Source: a virus. From it: a DNA stretch of 64,000 bases. Position numbers and translations under genes: made by a program. Every line of letters begins with the position of its first letter. Position 1 is the stretch's first letter. The notes beneath the pieces were generated by a model. The model was not told where the DNA came from. It searched no databases and saw only the letters and a list, made by a program, of their open reading frames with translations. Positions 35,633 to 44,366 of this stretch are shown here, one piece after another. Location of the stretch: positions 1-64,000 of the IMG/VR virus record IMGVR_UViG_3300037189_012887; one strand, 5' to 3'.

Positions 35633-36036
35633 GCGACGAAGTAGACGAGGCGGATCTCAAGCTCGTAGAGGCCTGCGACTACCAGACTAGGCTCGCGGTC
35701 ACCGCTTGGGTGTTCAAGAACGTCGTAGATCAGGCTCGAGAGGGTGGTTCTTTTCGATACTTGATCTACGATCGCCTTGGATTTGAGCCTGATGCCTACG
35801 TTCCTCTCTACATGGCGGGCGGGATGACTATCTCTAACGAGTTCGACCTCACGAGAGACGAAGAAGTCAGAGAAGTCGTGAGAGATAAGCGGATAGAAGA
35901 GCTAAAACCTCTTCTTGGGATGTGTGACGAGCCTGGATGCTTTATGACTGCCTCTAGCGGGTGGCCCGAAACCGCTCCAGAGGGTGAATCTAGGTATCGT
36001 CACACATGTTCCGCTCATTCTAAGCACGATAAATAG
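35629..36036 (+). CDS. hypothetical protein with C-terminal cysteine/histidine cluster
   Basis: A 135-residue protein. The C-terminus has CDEPGCFM and RHTCSAHSKH, a possible zinc site. Unknown function. Last gene before a terminator. Confidence 0.73.
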   Translation: MSDEVDEADLKLVEACDYQTRLAVTAWVFKNVVDQAREGGSFRYLIYDRLGFEPDAYVPLYMAGGMTISNEFDLTRDEEVREVVRDKRIEELKPLLGMCDEPGCFMTASSGWPETAPEGESRYRHTCSAHSKHDK

Positions 36037-36074
36037 GTAGAAGATGACTTTCTGACGCTTTTTAGGATGAAAAG

Positions 36075-36116
36075 TGCGTGATTTTGCGACAAAAGTCGTG
36101 TTTTCACGCATTTTTT
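36075..36116 (+). terminator. intrinsic terminator with nested hairpin
   Basis: TGCGTGA (36075-36081) pairs with TCACGCA (36104-36110), enclosing a GCGAC/GTCG hairpin, followed by TTTTTT. Confidence 0.85.
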
Positions 36117-36132
36117 GACCTAGAGAGGCCGA

Positions 36133-36417
36133 ATGAACGTCGTAAAACACATAATCAAGATAGAGCCATACAGCGCAGCTGGGAAGACGACCATTGTCGT
36201 GCCCTCTAACTCGAAGTTTCTTGAGTTCTCGACAGATCATCACGGAAACATCGTCGCTTGGTTCCTAGAACCCAACTCTCGCGACCAAGAAGAGTGGACG
36301 ATCAAGCTCGCGTACCCCGGACCTAACAGACACGTCGACTACGACGACATATATCTCGGAATGCACGTCGAGGAGAACCTAGTCAGACACTATTTTGCGA
36401 CGATCCGCGACATCTAG
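36133..36417 (+). CDS. hypothetical protein
   Basis: A 94-residue protein, mixed alpha/beta, unknown function. GAGAGG precedes the ATG. It ends just before an early promoter. Confidence 0.73.
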   Translation: MNVVKHIIKIEPYSAAGKTTIVVPSNSKFLEFSTDHHGNIVAWFLEPNSRDQEEWTIKLAYPGPNRHVDYDDIYLGMHVEENLVRHYFATIRDI

Positions 36418-36419
36418 GG

Positions 36420-36448
36420 TTGACATTTAATTCTCGTTGATATATAAT
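36420..36448 (+). promoter_or_regulatory. sigma70-type promoter
   Basis: TTGACA 36420-36425, spacer 17, TATAAT 36443-36448. Confidence 0.88.
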
Positions 36449-36476
36449 GATAATATGATCAAACGTGGAGGTCAAT

Positions 36477-36671
36477 ATGTCTGGATACAAGTACGCGGTC
36501 AAGTGGGACGTCAAGTTTACTACTCCTAAGCACAGCCTCTATGGAGTCATCGTGACTAAGGAGTGCAAGTTCCCCGACGTATCGTCGGCGACTAAGTTTG
36601 CAATGCGTATTCAGGCTAAAGTCTTGTCTGGAGAACAGCTGATCGGTAAGCCGATCTTGGAGAATTTATAA
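36477..36671 (+). CDS. small hypothetical protein
   Basis: A 64-residue protein (starts MSGYKYAVKWDVKF), strand-rich. GGAG lies 7 bases before the ATG at 36477. TAATG overlap with the next gene. Confidence 0.72.
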   Translation: MSGYKYAVKWDVKFTTPKHSLYGVIVTKECKFPDVSSATKFAMRIQAKVLSGEQLIGKPILENL

Positions 36672-37015
36672 TGCAGGCACATTACAAGTATAACATCGGT
36701 ACTACGTTCTTCGTCCCTCGCGTTAAGGAAGACCACGAGCGCTTGACTACGGTAGTCGACGGTCTTGAGTACGAGCACATCAAGACCTCGTATCACCCAC
36801 ACGTTAAGCAGAAGAAGATCGTAGACGTTCAGATCCAGATCACCGAGCGCGACACTGCTGTCACGTACTACGTCGAGAACGTAGAAAAAAATGAGTACGA
36901 GTACGACATGGGCACGTACGTCGACGAGGAAGACTTGAACTGCTTCTCGGAGTACGAGGCCTTCAGGATAGCTGAGGAGTACGCAGCAAACGAAAAGACC
37001 TGCTACGACTACTGA
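36671..37015 (+). CDS. hypothetical protein
   Basis: A 114-residue acidic, tyrosine-rich protein. TTFFVPR...VDGLEYEHIKTSYHPHVKQKKI suggests an SH3-like or beta fold. Converges with the outer spanin gene, overlapping it by 7 bases. Confidence 0.74.
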   Translation: MQAHYKYNIGTTFFVPRVKEDHERLTTVVDGLEYEHIKTSYHPHVKQKKIVDVQIQITERDTAVTYYVENVEKNEYEYDMGTYVDEEDLNCFSEYEAFRIAEEYAANEKTCYDY

Positions 37016-37287
37016 TTGACGGTCTTCTTAGCGCTGTCTATGTAGGTCTTGATCGACTCGATGCTTACCCTGCAGGTTCTGTTGTTTCTCTGCAGCGTGA
37101 CGATGATCCTAGCGACTTCTACGTCGGTCAGGGTCTCTACCTTAGGGTAGCTCGCCATGACTGGGCAGTTATACATGCTAGCTGGCGGCTCGACTACCGT
37201 GAACTTCTGAGTAGTGATTACTTGAGTTCCAGTCGACTGACAGGCAGCCAGTAGCAGGAACGCTGGAATTAAGAAGAGCTTCTTCAT
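37009..37287 (-). CDS. outer-membrane spanin lipoprotein (o-spanin)
   Basis: A 92-residue protein with a lipoprotein signal (KLFLIPAFLLLAACQS; lipobox LAAC, Cys about 16), then a short periplasmic domain with two more cysteines. With the adjacent inner-membrane partner this is the classical two-component spanin arrangement that fuses inner and outer membranes at lysis. Confidence 0.83.
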   Translation of the reverse strand: MKKLFLIPAFLLLAACQSTGTQVITTQKFTVVEPPASMYNCPVMASYPKVETLTDVEVARIIVTLQRNNRTCRVSIESIKTYIDSAKKTVNQ

Positions 37288-37288
37288 T

Positions 37289-37663
37289 TTATTCTCCAGC
37301 CAGCTTCTTGATAGTCTTCTTAAGGACTTCAGATGCTGGTCTATTAGACTTCTGAGCTTCGGGTGAAGACAAGAACGAGTCGATTGAGTTGAACTTCTTC
37401 GTGATGACTTCGTTCTGTCGAGCTAGACTGTCAGACAGAGACTTCTGAGTATCCTCGATGGTCCTCATCTTGTTCTGAAAGTCTTGCTGGTCTTGGATTA
37501 CCTGTTCCAGCTGTTTCCGGTTATAGTCGGAGAGAGCTGCTGCCTCGATCTGGTGCTTCCAACCGATGTACCCTATCGTGAGCATACCGATCAGAAAAGT
37601 ACCTATGGCTAGATACAGCTGTATCTTACCAAAGTTAATGAAGCCTAATAAGAACTTTAACAT
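37289..37663 (-). CDS. inner-membrane spanin (i-spanin)
   Basis: A 124-residue protein: one transmembrane helix (LYLAIGTFLIGMLTIGYIGW, about residues 17-36) and a long periplasmic coiled coil (about 50-105). It directly precedes the lipoprotein gene and has a perfect late promoter. ACGGAGG precedes the ATG. Confidence 0.83.
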   Translation of the reverse strand: MLKFLLGFINFGKIQLYLAIGTFLIGMLTIGYIGWKHQIEAAALSDYNRKQLEQVIQDQQDFQNKMRTIEDTQKSLSDSLARQNEVITKKFNSIDSFLSSPEAQKSNRPASEVLKKTIKKLAGE

Positions 37664-37686
37664 GATAACCTCCGTGTCAGACCGGA

Positions 37687-37694
37687 TATTTATA
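37687..37694 (-). promoter_or_regulatory. late promoter, TATAAATA
   Basis: Perfect late element on the minus strand, 24 bases upstream of the i-spanin start. Confidence 0.78.
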
Positions 37695-37704
37695 GGAGAA
37701 ACAA

Positions 37705-37875
37705 ATGGAAGTAGTTGAGATCATTAAGAACGAAGACGGAAGCGGCGTGTTTCAATTCGACTTCACCGAAGAAGAGATGAAGATCTTTGCCCGCTACGGC
37801 ATCATCTACGCGCTGAAGAAGGCGATCGAGGAAGACGAGTTTAATCCTCAAGAGGAGACGACTGATGAAGGTTGA
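37705..37875 (+). CDS. small conserved T4-like phage protein
   Basis: A 56-residue acidic protein; FDFTEEEMKIFARYGIIYALKKAIEE is a stable signature across T4-like phages, function unknown. AGGAGAAACAA precedes the ATG. Confidence 0.8.
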   Translation: MEVVEIIKNEDGSGVFQFDFTEEEMKIFARYGIIYALKKAIEEDEFNPQEETTDEG

Positions 37876-38527
37876 TATTGGACCGTACGTCTCTACATGG
37901 AGCACATATCGTGTCTATAGGAAGTGGCTCGAGTGGCGCTACGGCGAACACATCTTGCTGATTGAAGACGAAGACACCGACGCGTATGACTTCATCATCG
38001 AGAAGGTCCTCGACGCTTGGCAGGTCGTCCTAGACGCTACGATCAACAAGTTCATCACTTGGCGCGGTCGTCGTGAGAAGGTCCGCATCGACCCCTATGA
38101 TACTTGGAGCATGGACCACACCCTCGCCCTGATCATCGTGCCGATGCTCAAGCAGCTCAAGGTCACCAACCACGGCTTCCAGTTCACCGATCCCGAAGAC
38201 GCTCCCACTATCGGCAAGGGAGACGAGGTTGACTTCGGTCACTCTGACACTAAGGCGTCGGAGCGCTGGGACTGGGTCATGGACGAGATGATCTGGGCCT
38301 TCTCTCAGATCTCTAGAGAGTGGGACGACGGTGAAGAGACCTACTACGACAAGTACCAGCCAGACGAAGAAGTCAGTCGTGTAAAAGTCGGCGACAAATA
38401 CATCGAGACCGAAGAAGAAGCCCGCGAGCGCGGAAAGTTCAATCCCGATAAATACAAAGAGTACAACGACAGGATCGCCAACGGTCTTCGCTTGTTCGGA
38501 AAGTACTATCGTGGTCTTTGGGACTGA
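37865..38527 (+). CDS. conserved large-phage protein of unknown function
   Basis: A 220-residue protein. KVRIDPYDTWSMDHTLALIIVPML (about residues 75-98) and WDWVMDEMIWAF (about 138-149) are hallmarks of a family found in many large phages. Overlaps the upstream gene by 11 bases. Probably cytosolic. Confidence 0.82.
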   Translation: MKVDIGPYVSTWSTYRVYRKWLEWRYGEHILLIEDEDTDAYDFIIEKVLDAWQVVLDATINKFITWRGRREKVRIDPYDTWSMDHTLALIIVPMLKQLKVTNHGFQFTDPEDAPTIGKGDEVDFGHSDTKASERWDWVMDEMIWAFSQISREWDDGEETYYDKYQPDEEVSRVKVGDKYIETEEEARERGKFNPDKYKEYNDRIANGLRLFGKYYRGLWD

Positions 38528-38531
38528 GGAA

Positions 38532-38741
38532 ATGGTTCGCGTAAGCAACATCCAGATCATCGACGAGGAGATCGTCTTGCAGGCAGCTGAGTTCCTCGGA
38601 GGAAACAGCGCCTTCACTAAGATGCTGGGTGTCGCGGACGAGTACAGGGAGGCAGACATGACTCCTATGTTCCTGCTTGACTTAGACAGCAAGTACGTGT
38701 TCTGCGTCGCCAAGGAAACGTTCAATAAAAAATTGAACTGA
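38532..38741 (+). CDS. hypothetical protein
   Basis: A 69-residue protein of unknown function; start at 38532 after GAGGA. Confidence 0.72.
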   Translation: MVRVSNIQIIDEEIVLQAAEFLGGNSAFTKMLGVADEYREADMTPMFLLDLDSKYVFCVAKETFNKKLN

Positions 38742-38835
38742 GTCTATTGACTTTTTAGAAAAGATGACTAAATAATATCATGGGTTGCCATTTGGGACCC
38801 ATGATACATCAACCTTGCCTTACAGGAGGTCTAAT

Positions 38836-39366
38836 ATGAATAAGCTTTTTGATCACACCTTTGCTGAGCTCGACAAGTTCAACAAGTTCTTTGTCGGGAG
38901 TGACAAGTTCACGGAGCGCTGGAACGACGCCGTCAACCAGCTCGCCAACACCGCAGTCAACACTGCATATCCCCCTTTCAATCTCAAGAAGACAGAAGAG
39001 AACACGTACGTTATCGAGATGGCAGTAGCCGGATTCGGTAAGAACGATCTCGAGATGACTCTTGAAGATAACAAGCTCACCGTCAACGGAAAGACTACCA
39101 TCGATAATCTCGTAGCCGACGGTATTGAGCAGACCTTCCTCCACAAGGGCATCTCCGACCGCCCATTCACTCGTACCTTCACCCTCGCTGACAACGTCGT
39201 CATTAACAACGCGGCACTCGTAAATGGCCTGCTTAAGATCTGGCTTGAACACATTATCCCCGAGGATAAGAAGCCTAAGAAGATCGACATCACCGACGAG
39301 GAAACTTCAAACGTGAAGACTCCTCGCGCAAAGCAGCCGTACACAGACGAAGATAAGGTAAGATAA
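38836..39366 (+). CDS. small heat-shock protein, Hsp20/IbpA-like
   Basis: A 176-residue chaperone. Residues about 42-135 form the alpha-crystallin domain: YVIEMAVAGFGKNDLEMTLEDNKLTVNGK, then FLHKGISDRPFTRTFTLADNVV and a GLLKIWLEHIIPE end. The C-terminal tail carries an IxI-type motif (IDI). Such genes are frequent in T4-like phages of cyanobacteria and other hosts and may aid folding of virion proteins. AGGAGG precedes the ATG. Confidence 0.92.
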   Translation: MNKLFDHTFAELDKFNKFFVGSDKFTERWNDAVNQLANTAVNTAYPPFNLKKTEENTYVIEMAVAGFGKNDLEMTLEDNKLTVNGKTTIDNLVADGIEQTFLHKGISDRPFTRTFTLADNVVINNAALVNGLLKIWLEHIIPEDKKPKKIDITDEETSNVKTPRAKQPYTDEDKVR

Positions 39367-39519
39367 ATGTCAGACATCATAAAGAACGTTCGTTCTTGGC
39401 TTAAGCGCCAGGAGCGAGTACGAAGGACTATCTATGAGCTATCGTCTCTAAACGACAAAGAGCTATCAGACATCGGTGTCAACAGGTCAGACATCTATAG
39501 AATCGCTAGGGAGGTCTAA
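39367..39519 (+). CDS. DUF1127 protein
   Basis: A 50-residue protein ending in a DUF1127 core: RRTIYELSSLNDKELSDIGVNRSDIYRIA. This short Arg-rich domain is abundant in alphaproteobacteria, where members regulate RNA turnover and phosphate/carbon metabolism. A phage copy could interfere with host RNA regulation. It directly follows the Hsp20 gene. Confidence 0.86.
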   Translation: MSDIIKNVRSWLKRQERVRRTIYELSSLNDKELSDIGVNRSDIYRIAREV

Positions 39520-39520
39520 C

Positions 39521-39568
39521 ATGTGGCCATACACGGTAGACGAACTAGTGATAATCAACGGTAAATAA
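39521..39568 (+). CDS. 15-residue micropeptide
   Basis: Starts MWPYTVDELVI; GGGAGG lies 6 bases before the ATG. Very short, but the ribosome site and placement before a strong terminator support translation. Confidence 0.5.
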   Translation: MWPYTVDELVIINGK

Positions 39569-39570
39569 TC

Positions 39571-39600
39571 AGAGGGGGGATCTTCCCCCTCTTTTCTTTT
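39571..39600 (+). terminator. intrinsic terminator
   Basis: AGAGGGGG (39571-39578) with CCCCCTCT (39585-39592), then TTTTCTTTTT. Confidence 0.93.
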
Positions 39601-39603
39601 TGG

Positions 39604-39632
39604 TTGACAAATATCTCAAAACATGGTATATT
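39604..39632 (+). promoter_or_regulatory. gp43 promoter
   Basis: TTGACA 39604-39609, spacer 17, TATATT 39627-39632. The expected start falls on the A of the gp43 ATG. Confidence 0.87.
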
Positions 39633-39638
39633 AACACT

Positions 39639-42155
39639 ATGAATTTCTATACACACGTCCATATCATGCGAGACTCGATCTACCTTCGCGGCTACTCTAA
39701 TGGGAAGCGCGTTCTAGAGACGATCGAATATGAGCCGTACCTGTTTGAGGTAACCGGACGCAAGTCCGAGTATTCTACCCTCGACGGAAAGCCCGCCGAG
39801 AAGATCCCATTCAAGTCCATGCGCGAGGCCAAGGAGTACGTCGAGCTATACAAGGACACTATGGGTAAGCGAGTCTATGGACTCACCAACTTCCAGTACG
39901 TCTTTCTCAACGATGAGTATCCGGGCGAGCTTGAGTACGACCCGAGTCAGATCTCGGTAGTAAGCCTCGACATCGAGACCGACTCGAGCGGTGGATTCCC
40001 GAACATCAAGGAAGCCGACAAGGCCATCACTGCGATCTCGATATCTAAGAACGGTAAGAAGATCGTCTTAGGTACTCGCTTCTATAAGTCAAAGTCGAAC
40101 GACGTCGTCTACAGAATGTGTAAAGACGAGAAAGACCTGCTCAATAAGTTCCTCGTCGTTTGGACACATGAGGACTGGGCTCCCGACGTCGTGACCGGCT
40201 GGAACGTCGAGATGTTCGACATCCCTTACATCTACAACCGAATCCGAGTCGTGCTAGGTGAGAAGAGCGCCAAGATGCTGTCGCCTTGGGGTCGAGTACA
40301 CGAACGTGAGATCGTTCGCGGTAAGTCTTCTTCTAATGCCAGCAAAGACCTCGAAGGTAGAGTAGACCATGTGTACGACATGGTCGGCATCGCCGTTCTC
40401 GACTACCTCCAGCTGTACAAGAAGTTCTCGTTTAAGAACCAAGCGTCCTACAAGCTCGACCACATCGCCAACGTCGAGCTCGGTGAGAGGAAGCTAGACT
40501 ACTCAGAGTACGGGTCACTCAACGACCTCTATGAGAAGAACTACGAGCTCTTCATTGACTACAACATCCACGACGTCGTCTTGGTCGATCGACTCGAGGA
40601 GAAGCTTGGTCTTATCAAGCAGGTGTTTGCCATGGCCTACGACGCCAAGGTGAACTACGTCGACGTCTTGACTACGGTGCGCCCTTGGGACGTCATCATC
40701 CACAACTACCTTATGGGCAAGAAGACCGTAATCCCTCAGTTCGAGAAGGGTGACGACGACTTCAACCTCGTCGGCGGTCACGTCAAGGAACCTCAGCTCG
40801 GTATGCATAAGTGGGTCGCGTCTTTCGACTTGAACTCACTCTACCCGCACCTGATCATGCAGTACAACATCTCTCCCGAGACGTTCGTCGAGAAGCTCGA
40901 CTCTTTTCCAAGCATCGACTCTCTGCTCGAGCGGTCGACAGACTATGAGTACAACGAGGAGTGGTCGTACGCCGCAAACGGCTGCGTGTACCGCAGGGAC
41001 AAGCTTGGGTTCCTTCCCGAGCTGATGCAGAAGATGTACGACGATCGCGCCAAGTACAAGAAGATGATGATCGAGGCGAAGAAGAGGTACGAGGAGACTC
41101 ACTCTCGCAAAGACGAGAACGACATTGCTCGATACCACAACCTTCAGCTCGCCAAGAAGATCCAGCTAAACTCGGCTTACGGCGCACTCGGCAACGCGTA
41201 CTTCCGCTGGTTCAACTTCGATCACGCCGAGGCCATCACCACTTCTGGTCAGCTGTCTATTCGCTGGATCGAGAAGCGGATGAACGAGTTCCTAAACAAG
41301 CTGCTCAAGACTGATAACTTCGACTTCGTCATCGCCTCCGACACCGACTCGATCTACGTCAACCTTGAGCCGCTGGTCAACTCGGTATTTCCAGGCGAGA
41401 CCGACAAGCTTAAGATCGTCGACGCCCTCGACAAGTTCATCGAGGTAAAGATCCAGCCGTTCATGGACAAGACGTATCAAGACCTCGCCGACTACATGAA
41501 CGCTCGTCAGCAGAAGATGAAGATGAAGCGTGAGACGATCGCCGACAAGGGGATCTGGATCGCGAAGAAGATGTACATGCTGAACGCTTGGGACATCGAG
41601 GGCGTGCGCTATGAGAAGCCAAAGCTGAAGGTGATGGGTATCGCGTCCGTAAGGTCTTCTACTCCGGCGTCGTGTCGCTCGGCACTCGAGACCGGCATCA
41701 CCAAGATCATGAATGAGGACGAGGAGTCAGTCATCGACTTCATCGCGAAGTTCAGGGAAGAGTTTGAGACTCTCCCGTTTGAGGAGATCGCGTTCCCTCG
41801 CGGTATTAAGAACATGAACAAGTATCGCGACAGCCTGACCATCTATAAGAAGGCTACTCCGATTCAGGTCAAGGGAGCCTTGATATATAATAAGTTCGTC
41901 CAGAAATTCGGCAACAAGTACATGCCGATCTCGGACGGTGACAAGGTAAAGTTCGCATACCTCAAGATCCCAAACATAGTCCATGAGCACGTGATCGCAG
42001 TTCCGGACGAGATGCCCGACGAGTTTGATCTCAACAAGTATCTCGACCGCGACATGCAGTTTGATAAGGGCTTCCTTGAGCCTATAAGGTCTATTCTCGA
42101 GGTTATCGGCTGGTCGACCGAGAAGAAGTCGACTCTTGAAGACTTCTTTGGATAA
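39639..42155 (+). CDS. 43: DNA polymerase, family B (T4 gp43-like)
   Basis: An 838-residue replicative polymerase with 3'-5' exonuclease. Exo motifs: SLDIETDSSG (about residue 110), NVEMFDIPYIYNR (about 190) and YNIHDVVLVD (about 308). Polymerase motifs: A, SFDLNSLYPHL (about 396); B, KKIQLNSAYGALGN (about 507); C, ASDTDSIYV (about 562). The start at 39639 is the first ATG after the promoter and matches the T4 N-terminus; the mRNA would be leaderless. Family length is about 900 in T4. Confidence 0.97.
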   Translation: MNFYTHVHIMRDSIYLRGYSNGKRVLETIEYEPYLFEVTGRKSEYSTLDGKPAEKIPFKSMREAKEYVELYKDTMGKRVYGLTNFQYVFLNDEYPGELEYDPSQISVVSLDIETDSSGGFPNIKEADKAITAISISKNGKKIVLGTRFYKSKSNDVVYRMCKDEKDLLNKFLVVWTHEDWAPDVVTGWNVEMFDIPYIYNRIRVVLGEKSAKMLSPWGRVHEREIVRGKSSSNASKDLEGRVDHVYDMVGIAVLDYLQLYKKFSFKNQASYKLDHIANVELGERKLDYSEYGSLNDLYEKNYELFIDYNIHDVVLVDRLEEKLGLIKQVFAMAYDAKVNYVDVLTTVRPWDVIIHNYLMGKKTVIPQFEKGDDDFNLVGGHVKEPQLGMHKWVASFDLNSLYPHLIMQYNISPETFVEKLDSFPSIDSLLERSTDYEYNEEWSYAANGCVYRRDKLGFLPELMQKMYDDRAKYKKMMIEAKKRYEETHSRKDENDIARYHNLQLAKKIQLNSAYGALGNAYFRWFNFDHAEAITTSGQLSIRWIEKRMNEFLNKLLKTDNFDFVIASDTDSIYVNLEPLVNSVFPGETDKLKIVDALDKFIEVKIQPFMDKTYQDLADYMNARQQKMKMKRETIADKGIWIAKKMYMLNAWDIEGVRYEKPKLKVMGIASVRSSTPASCRSALETGITKIMNEDEESVIDFIAKFREEFETLPFEEIAFPRGIKNMNKYRDSLTIYKKATPIQVKGALIYNKFVQKFGNKYMPISDGDKVKFAYLKIPNIVHEHVIAVPDEMPDEFDLNKYLDRDMQFDKGFLEPIRSILEVIGWSTEKKSTLEDFFG

Positions 42156-42166
42156 GGAAAGACAAG

Positions 42167-42445
42167 ATGAACATTGACGACGACTTTGGATTCTCACTAG
42201 TATCTGAGACTGAACTTAAAGCACACGAAGAGACTCTTAAGAAGAAAGTCGAGGAGCAGTCTCGAGTAGTCGAGAAGACCTCGAAGGAAGCTAAGGATAA
42301 GATCCACACGCTGCGTGACATGATCATGCCTCTTCTCAACAACCTATCAAAGGATCCGTCTAAGGAGTACATCCTCTGGCCGGATCGCGCAGCCAAGATT
42401 CAAGCATTTATCAAGAAGATCAACGACTTCGTGGATGAGAAATGA
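42167..42445 (+). CDS. conserved T4-like protein downstream of gp43
   Basis: A 92-residue protein; coiled-coil start then LRDMIMPLLNNLSKDPSKEYILWPDRAAKIQAF, a strong signature of T4-like phages. Function unknown. Coupled to the next gene by ATGA. Confidence 0.85.
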   Translation: MNIDDDFGFSLVSETELKAHEETLKKKVEEQSRVVEKTSKEAKDKIHTLRDMIMPLLNNLSKDPSKEYILWPDRAAKIQAFIKKINDFVDEK

Positions 42446-43296
42446 TCGACTACATCGCTCTGTCGATAGCCCTCTCGGTGTCAGCTGTCTCGGGATACTA
42501 CTCAATCATCGGGTTGACTACTATCTTCTCGGCTTCTTTCTGGCCAGTTGTGGTCATGGGCTGCGTACTCGAGGCAGGTAAGCTCGTCTCTGCGTCTTGG
42601 CTGTACCGTAACTGGAAGACTGCGCCGCTCTTTCTCAAGTCATACCTTACACTGGCAGTAGTCGTCTTGATGCTCATCACGAGCATGGGTATCTTTGGGT
42701 TCCTATCCAAGGCACACATCGATCAACAGATAAACATAACTACCGGCAACGCCGATAAAGTACTCGTCATCAATAATAAGATCGATGTCGAGACTCAGAC
42801 AATCAAGGACATCGATCTGCAGATATCACAGATCGACAACGCAGTAACTAAGATGACAGACAAGGGGCAGGCCCAGTCGTCTCTGAACGCGGCAGACAGA
42901 CAGAGGAAGCTTCGAGATGATCTCACTAAACAAAAGAACGCACATGTCGATACGCTATCAAAGCTTAAAGAAGAAAAGATACCGCTTGAGTCTAGTCTCA
43001 AGAAGATGGAAGCTGAAGTCGGACCAATCAAGTACATCGCTCAGCTACTATTTACCGATGCTGGCAGCGAAAATCTCGAGAGAGCCATCAGAGGTGTCAT
43101 TCTTCTCTTGGTGATCGTGTTCGACCCTCTCGCGGTAGTCCTTCTCATCGCAGCGAACAGCGGGCTAGCTCGCAATCAAGTCGAAGAAGAAGTGAGACCT
43201 AAAAAGAAGCAGTTGACAAATAAGCCAAAACGTGATAATATATTAAAGATCGATAATAACAACATTACGCAGTTCATAGACAAGGAGAAGCCATGA
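42442..43296 (+). CDS. multi-pass membrane protein with long coiled coil
   Basis: A 284-residue protein. Hydrophobic spans at about 5-45, 62-88 and 211-235 flank a soluble coiled-coil region (about 100-195). Similar proteins sit near polymerase/recA genes in many T4-like phages; the role is unknown, perhaps anchoring replication to the membrane. An internal promoter for uvsX lies near its 3' end. Confidence 0.85.
   Translation: MIDYIALSIALSVSAVSGYYSIIGLTTIFSASFWPVVVMGCVLEAGKLVSASWLYRNWKTAPLFLKSYLTLAVVVLMLITSMGIFGFLSKAHIDQQINITTGNADKVLVINNKIDVETQTIKDIDLQISQIDNAVTKMTDKGQAQSSLNAADRQRKLRDDLTKQKNAHVDTLSKLKEEKIPLESSLKKMEAEVGPIKYIAQLLFTDAGSENLERAIRGVILLLVIVFDPLAVVLLIAANSGLARNQVEEEVRPKKKQLTNKPKRDNILKIDNNNITQFIDKEKP
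43213..43241 (+). promoter_or_regulatory. internal promoter for uvsX
   Basis: TTGACA 43213-43218, spacer 17, TAATAT 43236-43241, within the 3' end of the upstream gene; gives a leader of about 45 bases. Confidence 0.82.
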
Positions 43297-44366
43297 GTAA
43301 TTTCTTTCGTAACTTCGTTGAGCAGATCAAGGACGACGATACCTCGATCATGGCCGACGGCAAGGGCTCAGCCGAGTTCAGCGGAACCATCGACACAGGC
43401 AGCTACATCATGAACGCTGTCTTGTCTGGAAGTCTCTATGGCGGCATCCCAAACAACAAGATCACTGCCTTTGCGGGTGAGTCAGCTACCGGTAAGACGT
43501 TCTTCGTCCTCGGCATCGTTAAGTCGTTCCTTGACCAGAACCCCAATGCCGGTGTAGTCTACTACGACACCGAGGCAGCGGTCACCAAGAACATGATGGA
43601 GGAGCGCGGCATCGACACGCAGCGAGTCGTCATCGCCGAGGTCGACACTGTCCAGAAGTTCCGTCACCACGCTCTCAAGATGATCGACTCCTATGAGAAG
43701 GTCAAGGAGAAGGAGCGTCCGCCTATGATGTTCATCCTTGACTCGCTCGGCCAGCTGTCGTCTACCAAGGAAATGGAAGACACTGCCGAGGGCAAGGAGA
43801 CCCGCGACATGACGAAGGCACAGATCATCAAGGCAGCCTTCCGCGTCTTGACTCTCCGACTCGCCAAGGTCGGCGTCCCTATGCTCGTCACCAACCACGT
43901 CTACGCTGCCATGGGTTCTATGTTCCCGACCAACGAGATGGCCGGCGGCTCTGGTCTCAAGTACTCTGCCTCCACGATCGCCATGCTCTCGAAGCGCAAG
44001 GAGAAGGACGGCAACGAGGTCATCGGCAACATCGTCCACGTCAAGATGTACAAGTCTCGTCTCTCCAAGGAGAACAAGATGGTCGACGTCCTCCTTACCT
44101 ACAAGGACGGTCTCGACCGCTGGTACGGTCTGCTCGAGTTGGCCGAGCGTCATGGCGTGTTCAAGAAGGTCAGCACTCGCTTCGAGATGCCAGACGGCTC
44201 TAAGGTCTTTGGTAAGACGATCAACGACAATCCCGAGAAGTACTTTACCAAGGAAGTGATGGCGATGCTCGAGGCTGCGGCCAACAAGGAGTTCCGCTAC
44301 GGCTCCGGTGACGAGCCGGTCAAGTATGACCCAGAGACCGGAGAGATCAATGAGACTGACGAATGA
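43293..44366 (+). CDS. uvsX: RecA-like recombinase UvsX
   Basis: A 357-residue strand-exchange protein. Walker A is GESATGKTFF (about residues 62-71), Walker B is MMFILDSLGQL (about 148), and MAGGSGLKYSASTIAML (about 217) is the L2/DNA-binding neighbourhood. The sequence matches UvsX of T4-like phages in length and motif order. ATGA overlap with the upstream gene. Confidence 0.96.
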   Translation: MSNFFRNFVEQIKDDDTSIMADGKGSAEFSGTIDTGSYIMNAVLSGSLYGGIPNNKITAFAGESATGKTFFVLGIVKSFLDQNPNAGVVYYDTEAAVTKNMMEERGIDTQRVVIAEVDTVQKFRHHALKMIDSYEKVKEKERPPMMFILDSLGQLSSTKEMEDTAEGKETRDMTKAQIIKAAFRVLTLRLAKVGVPMLVTNHVYAAMGSMFPTNEMAGGSGLKYSASTIAMLSKRKEKDGNEVIGNIVHVKMYKSRLSKENKMVDVLLTYKDGLDRWYGLLELAERHGVFKKVSTRFEMPDGSKVFGKTINDNPEKYFTKEVMAMLEAAANKEFRYGSGDEPVKYDPETGEINETDE

